A DNA stretch of 29,993 nucleotides from a virus, in IMG/VR virus record IMGVR_UViG_3300042691_036444, positions 1-29,993 of that record. One strand, 5' to 3'. Shown in pieces: positions 1-8,150 of this stretch (within the stretch, counting starts at the first letter, position 1; the number at the start of each line of letters is the position of its first letter). The notes beneath the pieces were generated by a model, which saw nothing but the letters and a program-made list of their open reading frames with translations, had not been told where the DNA came from and did no database searches. A program made the position numbers and the translations under genes.

Positions 1-21
1 GTCCAGTTCCTGAAATTTCAA
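1..21 (-). CDS. Possible 5' end of a divergent gene leaving the window on the left
   Basis: On the - strand a TTG at 21-19 opens a frame of seven codons (MKFQELD) to the window edge. A strong Shine-Dalgarno-like AGGGAGGAG (complement of 28-36) lies 6 bases upstream. On the same strand an AT-rich stretch further upstream (complement of about 48-58, TATTAT-like) could be a -10 box, although I found no good -35. The product cannot be identified from seven residues. If real, the phage late operon starts next to a divergently transcribed gene. The support is mainly the ribosome binding site. Confidence 0.35.
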
Positions 22-122
22 GTTCGTCTCCTCCCTAAATTTGTTGATCGATAATATAAGAGAACAAACAACACTCCAAGCTCATGTGAAGAAGCAATTA
101 AATGCGATATTATGATCGGTAA

Positions 123-140
123 GTATGCCTCACGTCATAC
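123..140. promoter_or_regulatory. Short dyad in the leader upstream of the terminase genes
   Basis: GTATG (123-127) and CATAC (136-140) form perfect 5-base inverted arms around 8 bases. The dyad sits in the AT-rich region between the possible divergent gene and the small terminase gene, where an operator could lie. Arms this short can arise by chance. No convincing -35/-10 pair for the + strand operon was found in 22-195, and nothing else was seen there. Confidence 0.2.
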
Positions 141-195
141 AGAAAAATGTTTGATTAGCGGCTGAATTAAACTGCGTTCTTAAGGCCTAAAAATC

Positions 196-741
196 ATGGG
201 AGTATCCATCCGCGCTTACGCAAGGCATCGCGGCGTGAGCCACGTTGCTGTGCTCAGAGCTGCCAAGGCCGGTCGTATCACCTTGGAAGCCGACGGCTCG
301 GTAGACCCGGCAAAAACTGACGCATCCTGGGAACGCAGCACAGAGCCAAAGCGAGAAAGCCAGACGCCTGCGAAGCTGAAACCCGTTGCTGACGCGGCGG
401 TGGGATCTGTTCGCGAGACGCTGAAAGAACAGGGCCTGCCCGCTAGCGGGAATGTCACCTTCGTGCAGGCCAGAACGGCCCATGAGATCGCCAAGGCCCA
501 TCTCGCACGACTGCGCCTGCAACGCATGAAGGGCGAACTCGTCGACCGACCAAGGGCAAGCGCGCTGGTGTTCCGCCTTGCTCGTGAGGAGCGAGACAGC
601 TGGATCAACTGGCCTGTGCGTGTCGCAGCCCTCATGGCAGCCGAGCTTGGCGTCGAGGCTCACCAGATGCAGAAGGTTCTGGAAGCCCATGTCCGATCTC
701 ACCTCGCCGATCTCGCCGAGGTTAAGTTTGAACTCAGATGA
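196..741 (+). CDS. Phage terminase small subunit-like DNA-packaging protein
   Basis: This 181-residue protein lies directly upstream of the large terminase gene, the usual place for the small subunit that recognises phage DNA and recruits the motor. The first 35 residues (IRAYARHRGVSHVAVLRAAK) look like a helix-turn-helix of the Nu1/MerR-like kind. A variable linker follows, then a helical, charged region from about residue 90 (ARTAHEIAKAHLARLRLQRM) typical of oligomerisation and terminase-contact segments. The ATG is preceded by AAGG at a long spacing of about 10 bases. The 3' end overlaps the start of the large subunit gene. The family is recognised from general pattern and position rather than a diagnostic motif, so the role is likely but not proven. 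Confidence 0.7.
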   Translation: MGVSIRAYARHRGVSHVAVLRAAKAGRITLEADGSVDPAKTDASWERSTEPKRESQTPAKLKPVADAAVGSVRETLKEQGLPASGNVTFVQARTAHEIAKAHLARLRLQRMKGELVDRPRASALVFRLAREERDSWINWPVRVAALMAAELGVEAHQMQKVLEAHVRSHLADLAEVKFELR

Positions 742-2707
742 GCTCATTGATTTTGATGGAGGCGAGGAGTTCTCACGAGTTTGGCGCGATGGTCTGACCC
801 CTGATCCCTCGCTTACGGTTTCGCAATGGGCAGACCAGCACCGCATGTTGAGCGCGCGAGCATCCGCTGAGCCCGGTCGGTACAGAACGGATCGCACGCC
901 TTATATGCGCGACATAATGGATGCGCTGTCGCCATCGCAAGCAACGCGGCGCGTAGTGTTCATGAAGGCGGCGCAGGTTGGAGCCACAGAAGCGGGTAAT
1001 AACTGGATTGGCTATGTCATCCATCATGCGCCTGGCCCCATGTTGGCGGTGCAGCCCACAGTTGAACTTGCCAAACGCTTTTCACGCCAGCGCATCGATT
1101 CACTGATCCAGGAGAGCCCAGCACTTCGAGAACGCGTCAAACCGGCGCGTGCACGCGATGCCGGTAATACCGTTCTATCCAAGGAGTTCCCTGCAGGTTT
1201 GCTCGTCATGACGGGCGCCAATAGCGCGGTGGGTCTGCGTTCCATGCCCGCGCGCTACCTGTTTCTTGATGAGGTCGACGCCTATCCCCCTTCTGCTGAC
1301 GAGGAAGGTGATCCCGTCGCTCTGGCTGAGGCTCGCACGAGAACATTCTCATGGCGCAGCAAAGTCTTTCTGGCGTCCACACCAACAATCCACGGGCTGT
1401 CGCGGATCGAGCGCGAATTTGAAGCCTCTGACCAACGGCGCTTTTTCGTGCCGTGCCCCTATTGCAACCACGAACAGGCTCTCAAATTCGAGCGACTCCT
1501 TTGGGAAAAGGGAAAGCCTGAGAGCGCGCGCTACCATTGCGATGCCTGTGATGGGGAAATCCACGAGCATCACAAGACGCAGATGTTGGCCAAGGGCGAA
1601 TGGATCGCGACAGCGCAATCCAGCGATCCCGCGACCATCGGGTTTCATCTGTCGGCGCTCTATTCGCCGGTCGGTTGGCTCAGCTGGGTCGATATTGCGC
1701 GGGCCTGGGAAGCCGCACAATCCAATGATGAAGCCAAGCGCAGCTTCAAGAACAGCATGCTTGGCGAAACTTGGATGGAAACTGGCGAAGCGCCAGACTG
1801 GCAAAGGCTGTACGACCGCCGCGAGCAATGGAAGACAGGCACAATCCCCAGCGGCGGGCTTTTTCTCACTGCAGGCGCCGACGTTCAGAAAGACCGCATC
1901 GAATTATCGATCTGGGCATGGGGCCGAGATCTCACAAGCTGGTTTGTCGATCACATCATCATTGATGGTGGTCCTGAGCATGCAAGCACTTGGGCGGAAT
2001 TAGCGTCTGTGCTGGATCGCAGCTGGCCACATGCACATGGAGCCAGATTGGGGCTGGCGCGCCTTGCGATCGACACGGGTTATGAGGCGCCCGCTGTTTA
2101 TGCCTGGTCCCGCCAGATGGGTCAGGGCCAGGTCGCCCCAGTCAAAGGCGTTGATGGATTTAACCGCGCTGCCCCGGTCATGGGGCCAAGTTTTGTCGAT
2201 GTAACGGAGAACGGGCGCAAGCTGCGGCGTGGGGTGCGTCTTTGGACGGTCGCGGTCTCGACCTTCAAGGCTGAGACCTACCGTTTCCTGCGCCTTGAGC
2301 GCCCGACAGACGAAGACATCCTTGCTGGAGCAAAATATCCAGCGGGCTTCGTTCACTTGCCCTCTGGGCTGGAAGCCGAGTGGGTCAAGCAGCTTGTCGC
2401 CGAGCAATTGGTGACCATCAAGACCAAGCGTGGGTTTCAGAAGCTGGAATGGCAGAAACTTCGCGAGCGTAACGAGGTTCTTGATTGCCGTGTTTATGCA
2501 AGAGCCGCCGCATGGATAGCGGGGGCCGATCGTTGGTCAGACGAGAAGTGGCGGGATCTGGAGGATCAGGTCGGCAATGCGCCAGCCAGCATCTGCGAAG
2601 GTGAAGCCATAATGAGTGACGCAGGCGTCCTCGCGCGGCAGCCGCCAACTGGCGCACGGCGGCGCTCGAACTGGCTTGGCGTGCAAAACAAGGGATGGCT
2701 TCGATGA
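728..2707 (+). CDS. Terminase large subunit, GpA family
   Basis: This is the packaging motor ATPase and nuclease that pumps DNA into the prohead and cuts it. From the TTG start the protein has 659 residues. A Walker A-like KAAQVGATE lies at residues 80-88 and a Walker B LFLDEVDAYP around 178-187. A zinc-ribbon-like pair (CPYC at 243-246 and CDAC at 271-274) precedes the C-terminal nuclease half. This architecture is that of the lambda GpA family. I prefer TTG 728 because GAGG (718-721) lies 6 bases upstream and the usual N-terminal sequence (DGLTPDPSLTVSQWADQHR) follows. An ATG at 689 is also in frame but has a poorly spaced GGAAG and would overlap the small subunit gene by 53 bases. The stop overlaps the gpW-like gene (ATGA). 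Confidence 0.93.
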   Translation: MNSDELIDFDGGEEFSRVWRDGLTPDPSLTVSQWADQHRMLSARASAEPGRYRTDRTPYMRDIMDALSPSQATRRVVFMKAAQVGATEAGNNWIGYVIHHAPGPMLAVQPTVELAKRFSRQRIDSLIQESPALRERVKPARARDAGNTVLSKEFPAGLLVMTGANSAVGLRSMPARYLFLDEVDAYPPSADEEGDPVALAEARTRTFSWRSKVFLASTPTIHGLSRIEREFEASDQRRFFVPCPYCNHEQALKFERLLWEKGKPESARYHCDACDGEIHEHHKTQMLAKGEWIATAQSSDPATIGFHLSALYSPVGWLSWVDIARAWEAAQSNDEAKRSFKNSMLGETWMETGEAPDWQRLYDRREQWKTGTIPSGGLFLTAGADVQKDRIELSIWAWGRDLTSWFVDHIIIDGGPEHASTWAELASVLDRSWPHAHGARLGLARLAIDTGYEAPAVYAWSRQMGQGQVAPVKGVDGFNRAAPVMGPSFVDVTENGRKLRRGVRLWTVAVSTFKAETYRFLRLERPTDEDILAGAKYPAGFVHLPSGLEAEWVKQLVAEQLVTIKTKRGFQKLEWQKLRERNEVLDCRVYARAAAWIAGADRWSDEKWRDLEDQVGNAPASICEGEAIMSDAGVLARQPPTGARRRSNWLGVQNKGWLR

Positions 2708-2913
2708 GCTGGACACAGGCAGAGCTTGATGCGCTGAAGACGGCCTATGCTTCGGGCACCCTGCGCGTCAGCTACGAAGGCAAGACCGTCGAATATGCGG
2801 GCGCAATGGATTTGCTGTCGCGTATCCGCACCATCGAGCGAGAGATGGGGGCCAACACGAGAGACAGGCTGCCGGTCGCGGGGCTGGCAGGCTTTTCACG
2901 GGGTGAGCGATGA
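2704..2913 (+). CDS. gpW-like head-tail joining protein
   Basis: A 69-residue protein between terminase and portal genes, matching lambda gpW in size and position. The pattern TQAELDALKTAYASGTLRVSYEGKTVEY, followed by a helix, is typical of the family (helix, beta hairpin, helix). In lambda, gpW stabilises packaged DNA and completes the portal vertex for tail attachment. An ATG at 2695 is in frame, but the AAGGG ends directly at it. ATG 2704 has that AAGGG at 9 bases and overlaps the terminase stop (ATGA), so it is the better start. The 3' end overlaps the portal start by 4 bases. Confidence 0.8.
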   Translation: MSWTQAELDALKTAYASGTLRVSYEGKTVEYAGAMDLLSRIRTIEREMGANTRDRLPVAGLAGFSRGER

Positions 2914-4403
2914 AACCCCCTCTGCCATGGTTCGACCGTGCGCTTGGCGCCCTTGCCCCAAGAACAGCTTTGAAACGTGCGCTGGCTCGCCAAAGCTTCG
3001 AGGCGCTGTCGCGCGGCTATGATGGCGCGGCCAAAGGACGGCGAACTGACGGCTGGCGGGCAGCCGGGACTTCAGCCGACACGGAGGTCGCCAATGCCAG
3101 CGCCTTGCTGCGTGACCGGATGCGCGATCTCGTGCGCAACAATCCACACGCCGCCAAAGCCATCTCGGTTCTCGTCAACAATATCGTGGGCTCTGGCATC
3201 ATTCCGCGCGCTGCCAGTGGCAACGAAAAGCTTGATGCTGAAGTCAACCGGCTTTGGGCGCTTTGGTCAGCGCGCTGCGATGCTGACGGGCAACTCGATT
3301 TTCTCGGGCTTCAAACTCTTGCCTGTCGGCAGATGATCGAAGCTGGCGAGGTCTTGGTACGTCGCCGCCCCCGGCGCGCAAGCGATGGCCTTGATGTTCC
3401 GCTCCAACTGCAACTCCTTGAAGCAGATATGCTAGATGGCGGGCGTAACGGCGACCTTGCCGACGGAGGGCGCATTGTTCAAGGCGTTGAATTCGACGCC
3501 ATAGGACGGCGCCGCGCCTATTGGCTTTATGCCCAGCATCCCGGCGACAATGCAGTCAGCTTGAAGCGCAGGATCGACAGTCTGGCGATACCTGCTGCAG
3601 ACATTCTGCACCTCTATGAAAAGCAGAGATTGCAGGTGCGGGGTGTTCCCTGGGGCACGCCCGTCATGCGCACACTTCGGGATCTCGACGATTGGACGCA
3701 AGCAGAGCTTGTGCGCAAGAAGACTGAGGCCTGCGTTGTTGGCATCGTCCTCGGCGCCGACGAAAGCGATCAAGGCATAGCCCCCTCTGTCGTGGATTCC
3801 GACGGCAATCGAGTCGAGCAATTTGAGCCTGGCCTTATCGCCTATGCGCGCGGTGGCAAGGACATCCGCTTCAATCAGCCCGCCACCACCGCCGGGGTCG
3901 GGGAATGGATGCGCGGACAGCTCCATATCGTCGCTGCTGGCTTTCGGATGCCCTATGAACTGCTGACGGGTGATCTCAGCCAAGTGAACTATTCCTCCAT
4001 CCGCGCGGGGCTTGTCGAGTTCCGGCGGTTGATCGACGCCGTGCAATGGCAGCTCTTCGTTCCAATGTTCTGCCAACCAAGCTGGGACTGGTTCACCGCT
4101 CAAGCCTGGGCGGCGGGCCTATTGCCCCAGCCCAAGATCGCCGTTGAATGGCAACCACCGCGCTTTGAGGCTGTCGATCCATTGAAAGACGCCATGGCGG
4201 ACCTTCTGGCCATGCGTTCGGGGACCATGACATTGGCGCAGGCGATTGCGCGCCAAGGCAACAACCCTGACGCGGTCATCACGGAAATCGCTGCGATGAA
4301 CGCAAAGATCGACGCTCTCGGCATCATCCTCGATAGCGATCCAAGGCGCGTCACCAAGACCGGCATTTTGCAAGCCGATCACCAGACGCTCAACTCCAAC
4401 TGA
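2910..4403 (+). CDS. Portal protein, lambda family
   Basis: A 497-residue protein in portal position, with the family's typical segments: the N-terminal arginine-rich region, NNPHAAKAISVLVNNIVGSGI (about residues 80-100), DFLGLQTLACRQMIEAGEV, LLEADMLDGG, the RGVPWGTPVMRTLRDLDDW stretch and the late MPYELLTGDLSQVNYSSIR motif (about 350-370). In this family, twelve copies form the DNA channel at one head vertex and bind terminase and head-tail connectors. The ATG overlaps the gpW-like stop (ATGA) and follows GGGTGAG. Length and order fit the family, with no sign of damage. Confidence 0.95.
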   Translation: MKPPLPWFDRALGALAPRTALKRALARQSFEALSRGYDGAAKGRRTDGWRAAGTSADTEVANASALLRDRMRDLVRNNPHAAKAISVLVNNIVGSGIIPRAASGNEKLDAEVNRLWALWSARCDADGQLDFLGLQTLACRQMIEAGEVLVRRRPRRASDGLDVPLQLQLLEADMLDGGRNGDLADGGRIVQGVEFDAIGRRRAYWLYAQHPGDNAVSLKRRIDSLAIPAADILHLYEKQRLQVRGVPWGTPVMRTLRDLDDWTQAELVRKKTEACVVGIVLGADESDQGIAPSVVDSDGNRVEQFEPGLIAYARGGKDIRFNQPATTAGVGEWMRGQLHIVAAGFRMPYELLTGDLSQVNYSSIRAGLVEFRRLIDAVQWQLFVPMFCQPSWDWFTAQAWAAGLLPQPKIAVEWQPPRFEAVDPLKDAMADLLAMRSGTMTLAQAIARQGNNPDAVITEIAAMNAKIDALGIILDSDPRRVTKTGILQADHQTLNSN

Positions 4404-4414
4404 AAGGTTCCAAC

Positions 4415-6397
4415 ATGAGTGGAACAATTGAGCTCCCGGCTCTGCGCCGGGCGGCTGACCTATTGCCAGCGACGATCAATGAGGAAGACCGCTCAATTGA
4501 AGTTGTCTGGTCGACCGGATCGCGCGTCAGGCGCCAGCCCTTGTTTGGTGAGCCCTTTGACGAGGAACTCAGCATGGATCCGGCAAGCGTCAGGCTTGAG
4601 CGATTGAATGCTGGTGGACCGGTTCTGAAAGTCCATGATACCCGTTCGCTCGACAGCGTGATTGGCTCGGTCATTCCTGGATCAGCGCGCGTTGATAATG
4701 GTCGCGGCATTGCGCGCGTTCGCTTCAGTGATCGCGAAGACGTTGCGCCCATCTGGTCCGACATCAGCGGCGGCCATATCCGCGCGGTTTCGATTGGCTA
4801 TCAGGTTCATCGCTACGACGTGACGCGCTCAGCCAATGGCCCGGAAGTCTGGCGCGCAGTCGATTGGACTCCGTTTGAAATCTCCGCCGTTCCGGTCGGC
4901 GCAGACCCGGCCGCCGGTTTTCGCTCAATCGACCCTTTGAGCCCCTGCCTCGTGAAACGAGACGAACCCCACTCTGAAAATTCACAAACTGTGAGGACTG
5001 CCATGGAAGAGAATATGCCTGTTTCGACCCAGCCCTTGGCCCCGCAGCCCGAAGCTGCCGTGCGCATGATTGAAACAACCGTGCCTGAAAAGCCTGCAGA
5101 GGACACCAAGGCCCTCGTCGTTCGCGCCCAAAGCGCAGAACGCGAACGTGTCGGCACGATCTATGATCTGGCCAGTCGCCTTGGACTCGAGCGCACTTTT
5201 GCCGAAGACATGGTTCAGCGTGGGGTCAGTCTTGAAGAGGCGCGTCGGGTTATTCTCGACAAGGTCGCAGACACGTCTGAACAGACGCGGACGTTCCCGC
5301 ATGTATCGACGCCCTTGGGTGGACGCGATGAGCGGGTTACGCGCCGTGAGGCCGTCTCCAATGCGCTTTTGCATCGCTATAGCCCTACTCTCTTTTCTCT
5401 CAGCGAGCCCGCACGTGAATATCGCGGCATGACTTTGCTCGAATTGGCGCGTGAGTTCCTCTCCACCTCTGGCGTCAATGTGCGCGGCATGTCGCGTGAT
5501 GAAATCGCAACCCGTTCGCTTCACTCCACTTCGGATTTCCCTGAGGTGCTGGCAGCGGTGACAAACAAAACTCTTCGCCAGGCCTATGATGTCTATCCAC
5601 GCACGTTCGTTCCTCTTTGCCGTCAGGTCTTGGCGACCGACTTCAAGGCCATGAACAGGGTTCAGATTGGTGAGGCTCCACAGCTCCTGAAGGTGAATGA
5701 AAGCGGCGAATTCAAGCGTGGCAGCATTGCAGAATCCAAGGAAAGCTATCGCCTGGAAACCTACGGCCGTGTTGTCGGCATCACGCGTCAGGTTCTGATC
5801 AATGACGACCTTGATGCCTTCACGCGTATTCCGGCCATGTATGGCACTGCCATCGCAACGCTCGAGAGCGATGTCGTCTGGGCTGTCATCACTGCCAATG
5901 CTGTCATGGCGGACGGTGTTGCGTTGTTCCACGCGAGCCATAAAAATCTGGCGCCAACCGGTAGCGCCTTGAGTGTTGGGGCGATTGCCGAAGGGCGAAC
6001 CGCAATGGCCAAGCAGACGGGGCTCGATAAGAAAACCGTTCTGAATATCCGCCCCAGCTACCTCGTTGTGCCTGCAGCGCTTGAATTGACGGCAGAGCAG
6101 CTCATTGCGCAAAACCTCGTTCCTGCGCGCACGGGTGACGTTGTTCCCCAATCGATCCGCACCATCATCCCGATCTCGGAACCGCGCCTCGATACGATCA
6201 GTGCGACGAGTTGGTATCTCGCTGCAAATCCTGCTCAGATCGACACGATCGAGTACGCCTATCTTGAGGGGCAACAGGGCGCCTACATCGAAACGCGTAA
6301 TGGCTTTGATGTCGATGGCGTCGAAATCAAATGCCGTCTCGACTTCGGGGCAAAGGCCATTGACTGGCGTGGTCTTTACAAAAACGCGGGCGCGTAA
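4415..6397 (+). CDS. Prohead protease/major capsid protein fusion
   Basis: One 660-residue chain joins a capsid maturation protease to the capsid subunit. Residues 1 to about 175 look like an HK97-type prohead protease: H74 (in LKVHDTRS), S126 (HIRAVSIGYQ) and E155 (WTPFEISAVPVGADP) fit the His-Ser-Glu triad by order and spacing. A linker follows (about 180-290) with a charged helical part resembling a scaffold or delta domain. From about 330 the chain resembles a Mu gpT-like/HK97-fold major capsid protein (GRVVGITRQVLINDDLDAF, FHASHKNL). Protease-capsid fusions are known in alphaproteobacterial phages; self-cleavage probably releases the capsid domain. The ATG follows AAAGG at about 8 bases. 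An intrinsic terminator lies just downstream. Confidence 0.92.
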   Translation: MSGTIELPALRRAADLLPATINEEDRSIEVVWSTGSRVRRQPLFGEPFDEELSMDPASVRLERLNAGGPVLKVHDTRSLDSVIGSVIPGSARVDNGRGIARVRFSDREDVAPIWSDISGGHIRAVSIGYQVHRYDVTRSANGPEVWRAVDWTPFEISAVPVGADPAAGFRSIDPLSPCLVKRDEPHSENSQTVRTAMEENMPVSTQPLAPQPEAAVRMIETTVPEKPAEDTKALVVRAQSAERERVGTIYDLASRLGLERTFAEDMVQRGVSLEEARRVILDKVADTSEQTRTFPHVSTPLGGRDERVTRREAVSNALLHRYSPTLFSLSEPAREYRGMTLLELAREFLSTSGVNVRGMSRDEIATRSLHSTSDFPEVLAAVTNKTLRQAYDVYPRTFVPLCRQVLATDFKAMNRVQIGEAPQLLKVNESGEFKRGSIAESKESYRLETYGRVVGITRQVLINDDLDAFTRIPAMYGTAIATLESDVVWAVITANAVMADGVALFHASHKNLAPTGSALSVGAIAEGRTAMAKQTGLDKKTVLNIRPSYLVVPAALELTAEQLIAQNLVPARTGDVVPQSIRTIIPISEPRLDTISATSWYLAANPAQIDTIEYAYLEGQQGAYIETRNGFDVDGVEIKCRLDFGAKAIDWRGLYKNAGA

Positions 6398-6425
6398 GCG
6401 GTCCGCAATTCACCATCTGAAAGTC

Positions 6426-6450
6426 AGCGGCCTTGTGCCGCTATTTTTTT
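6426..6450 (+). terminator. Intrinsic terminator between capsid and cement genes
   Basis: A 6-base GC-rich hairpin (AGCGGC, loop CTTGT, GCCGCT) is followed by A and seven T. It sits 29 bases after the capsid stop codon and just before the AGGAG of the next gene, inside the late operon. It would lower transcription of downstream genes relative to capsid unless an antiterminator is present. Confidence 0.85.
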
Positions 6451-6468
6451 GAACAGGAGACCACTCCC

Positions 6469-6804
6469 ATGAAAAATGCTTCACAGCCCGGGCGTAATAT
6501 CCCCCTTCCAGCCCCCTATGCCGTTGCCTCGGGCGACGGACTTCTTGTTGGCGCGATCTTCGGCCTAGCGACAGGTTCAGCTGGCGCAGGTGAAAGCGTT
6601 GAAACAACGCTGGTTGGTGTGTTCGACATCAAAAAGACGGCGTCACAGGCTTGGGCCATCGGCGACAAGATTTATTGGGACAATGTTGCGAAGGAAACCA
6701 CCAAGACCGCCACCAACAATACCTTGATTGGGGCCGCTATCGAGCCGGTGGGCAATAGCGCATCGGAAACGACTGGTCGCGTTCGCCTCAATGGCAGCGT
6801 CTGA
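6469..6804 (+). CDS. Capsid cement/decoration protein, DUF2190-like
   Basis: A 111-residue protein directly after the capsid gene, with the features of DUF2190 proteins: an N-terminal NIPLPAPYAVASGDGLLVG, a beta-rich VETTLVGVFDIKK, WAIGDKIYWD and a final IGAAIEPV...GRVRLNGS. This family covers small beta-barrel proteins that decorate or stabilise heads. The ATG at 6469 has AGGAG (6455-6459) at 9 bases. An in-frame upstream TTG at 6433 lies inside the terminator hairpin and is rejected. Role inferred from family and position. Confidence 0.82.
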   Translation: MKNASQPGRNIPLPAPYAVASGDGLLVGAIFGLATGSAGAGESVETTLVGVFDIKKTASQAWAIGDKIYWDNVAKETTKTATNNTLIGAAIEPVGNSASETTGRVRLNGSV

Positions 6805-6832
6805 AGGTTCTTTGTGACCAAGCGAGGCGACA

Positions 6833-7135
6833 ATGATGGATGAAGATATGCCCGGCGATGGTCCGGTAACACACTGGAGCATCGACCGGCGTATCCCATT
6901 GGCGCTGATCGTCACTTTGCTCGTTCAATTCAGCGGCTTTATCTGGTGGTTCTCTTCTGTTGAGTCACGCTTGACGATGAAAGAGCAGCGCCTTGCCCGC
7001 GTCGAGCAGCGCCTTGATGATGATCAGCGGGCCATTGCAACGATCGGAGAGCGCCTCGCTCGAATTGAAGAACGTTCCAATGCGCAGATTGATTTACTCA
7101 AGCGGATAGAGCAACGCCTTGGGGATCGTCATTAG
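6833..7135 (+). CDS. Small membrane protein with coiled coil, in head gene cluster
   Basis: A 100-residue protein with a cytoplasm-type N-terminus (about 1-20), one clear transmembrane segment (PLALIVTLLVQFSGFIWWF, about 22-40) and a C-terminal coiled coil with heptad-like RLARVEQRLDDDQ, ERLARIEERS and LLKRIEQRLG. GAGG (6824-6827) supports the ATG. It resembles the i-spanin or holin-accessory architecture, yet it lies between the cement and head-tail joining genes, far from the lysis cassette. It could act at the membrane (exclusion, accessory lysis) or as a minor virion component. No family assigned. Confidence 0.75.
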   Translation: MMDEDMPGDGPVTHWSIDRRIPLALIVTLLVQFSGFIWWFSSVESRLTMKEQRLARVEQRLDDDQRAIATIGERLARIEERSNAQIDLLKRIEQRLGDRH

Positions 7136-7449
7136 TGAGCGTCTTCGATACGGCTGTTCAGGCGTTGTTTCGCGATCCCAACATCACCGAAGACGCTCTT
7201 TGGCGACCAAGCGGGGTTGGTGCTGGCATTGCCATTCGGATCATTCGCATTCGGCCACAAGCTGAGTTCGATATTGGCGGCGTGAAGCTTGTTCAGGACA
7301 ACGTTCTGTTTGATGTCCCTGCGGGAATGGCCCCAACCATTGATGAGAACGACACAATTGAGGCTGCCGGCGAAGTGTTCAAGATTCAGTCGCCGCCAGT
7401 GCGCTCCATGAGCGGCCGAATTTGGCGGGTCGATGTGAGGCATTTGTGA
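7135..7449 (+). CDS. Putative head-tail joining protein (gpFII-like)
   Basis: A 104-residue protein beginning with GTG that overlaps the preceding stop by one base (TAGTG), with GGGGA about 9 bases upstream. Its start (FDTAVQALFRDPNITEDALWRPSG) and beta-rich middle (IRIIRIRPQAEFDIGGV, VPAGMAPTIDENDTIEAAGEVFKI) recall lambda gpFII-type attachment proteins. These sit at the connector and mediate tail docking. Size and position agree. The sequence match is by pattern only. Confidence 0.7.
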   Translation: MSVFDTAVQALFRDPNITEDALWRPSGVGAGIAIRIIRIRPQAEFDIGGVKLVQDNVLFDVPAGMAPTIDENDTIEAAGEVFKIQSPPVRSMSGRIWRVDVRHL

Positions 7450-8150
7450 AAATCAACGTCAGCATCAACGGGGATCTCGCCAAGATCCTGGCGGCCGACG
7501 CAAAGGCCGCTGAAGGTGCTGTCACAGCTGCTGTTCGCAAAGTTGGCGATGGCCTCAAGTCAGAATTGCGTGCTCAAGTCGCAGGTGCGGGTCTTGGGCG
7601 GCGTCTTGCGAATGCTGTGCGGTCCAATATCTATCCTGAAAAAGGTGAGAGCCTGAGTGCTGTAGCCTTTGTCTATGCGCGCCCTGGTAAAGGCGGCCAT
7701 GGGGGCGCGGCGAATATCGTGGCGGCTTTTGAAGATGGATCTCTTATCCGGGCAAATGGTGGAACGTATCTCGCGATCCCAACCGAACATGTCCCGATGA
7801 AATCATCCCCGCGCCGCCCCATGACGCCCGCTGAATTGAAGGCAAGCGTCAAATCAGGCGGCTTTGGGAAAGAACTCAAGATAGTGCCGACCAATAAGCA
7901 AGGCGTCGTGTTGCTCGTGATGCCTGTTATCCGCTCAGCAAACGGAAAAGGTCTGCGCCCAGTCACTCCTCGGCACATATCAGCGGGCCAAGCACAGGAA
8001 TGGGTCGCAATGTTCATTCTGGTTCGGCAGGTGCAAATGCCACGTCTTCTGGATTGGAAGACGCCCGCTGAAAACTGGGGCTCTCGCTTGGAGGGAATCG
8101 TTCTTTCCGAATGGGAGGCGCGAGAGAGCGCAGGACGCAATGGTGAGTAA
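7446..8150 (+). CDS. DUF6441-like phage connector/tail completion protein
   Basis: A 234-residue protein with the pattern I associate with DUF6441 of alphaproteobacterial phages: an N-terminal KINVSINGDLAKIL, AAVRKVGDGLKSELRAQV, GAGLGRRLANAVRSNIYP and NGGTYLAIPTE. The position between a head-tail joiner and the tail terminator suggests a role like that of minor tail protein Z or another connector protein; the exact function is unknown. The GTG at 7446 overlaps the previous stop (GTGA) and has GAGG (7437-7440) at 5 bases. An upstream TTG or GTG in frame near 7422 would only lengthen an overlap. Confidence 0.72.
   Translation: MKINVSINGDLAKILAADAKAAEGAVTAAVRKVGDGLKSELRAQVAGAGLGRRLANAVRSNIYPEKGESLSAVAFVYARPGKGGHGGAANIVAAFEDGSLIRANGGTYLAIPTEHVPMKSSPRRPMTPAELKASVKSGGFGKELKIVPTNKQGVVLLVMPVIRSANGKGLRPVTPRHISAGQAQEWVAMFILVRQVQMPRLLDWKTPAENWGSRLEGIVLSEWEARESAGRNGE

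Noticed and set aside
578-727. N-terminal extension of the large terminase to 578 or 689
   Set aside because: The extra residues are a frame shadow of the small subunit gene. TTG 728 has the better-placed GAGG.
4982-6274. Long - strand open frame (430 codons) opposite the protease-capsid fusion
   Set aside because: It is a shadow of the capsid gene: no ribosome binding site or family motif, and an odd His/Arg-rich composition. The + strand frame has clear capsid motifs.
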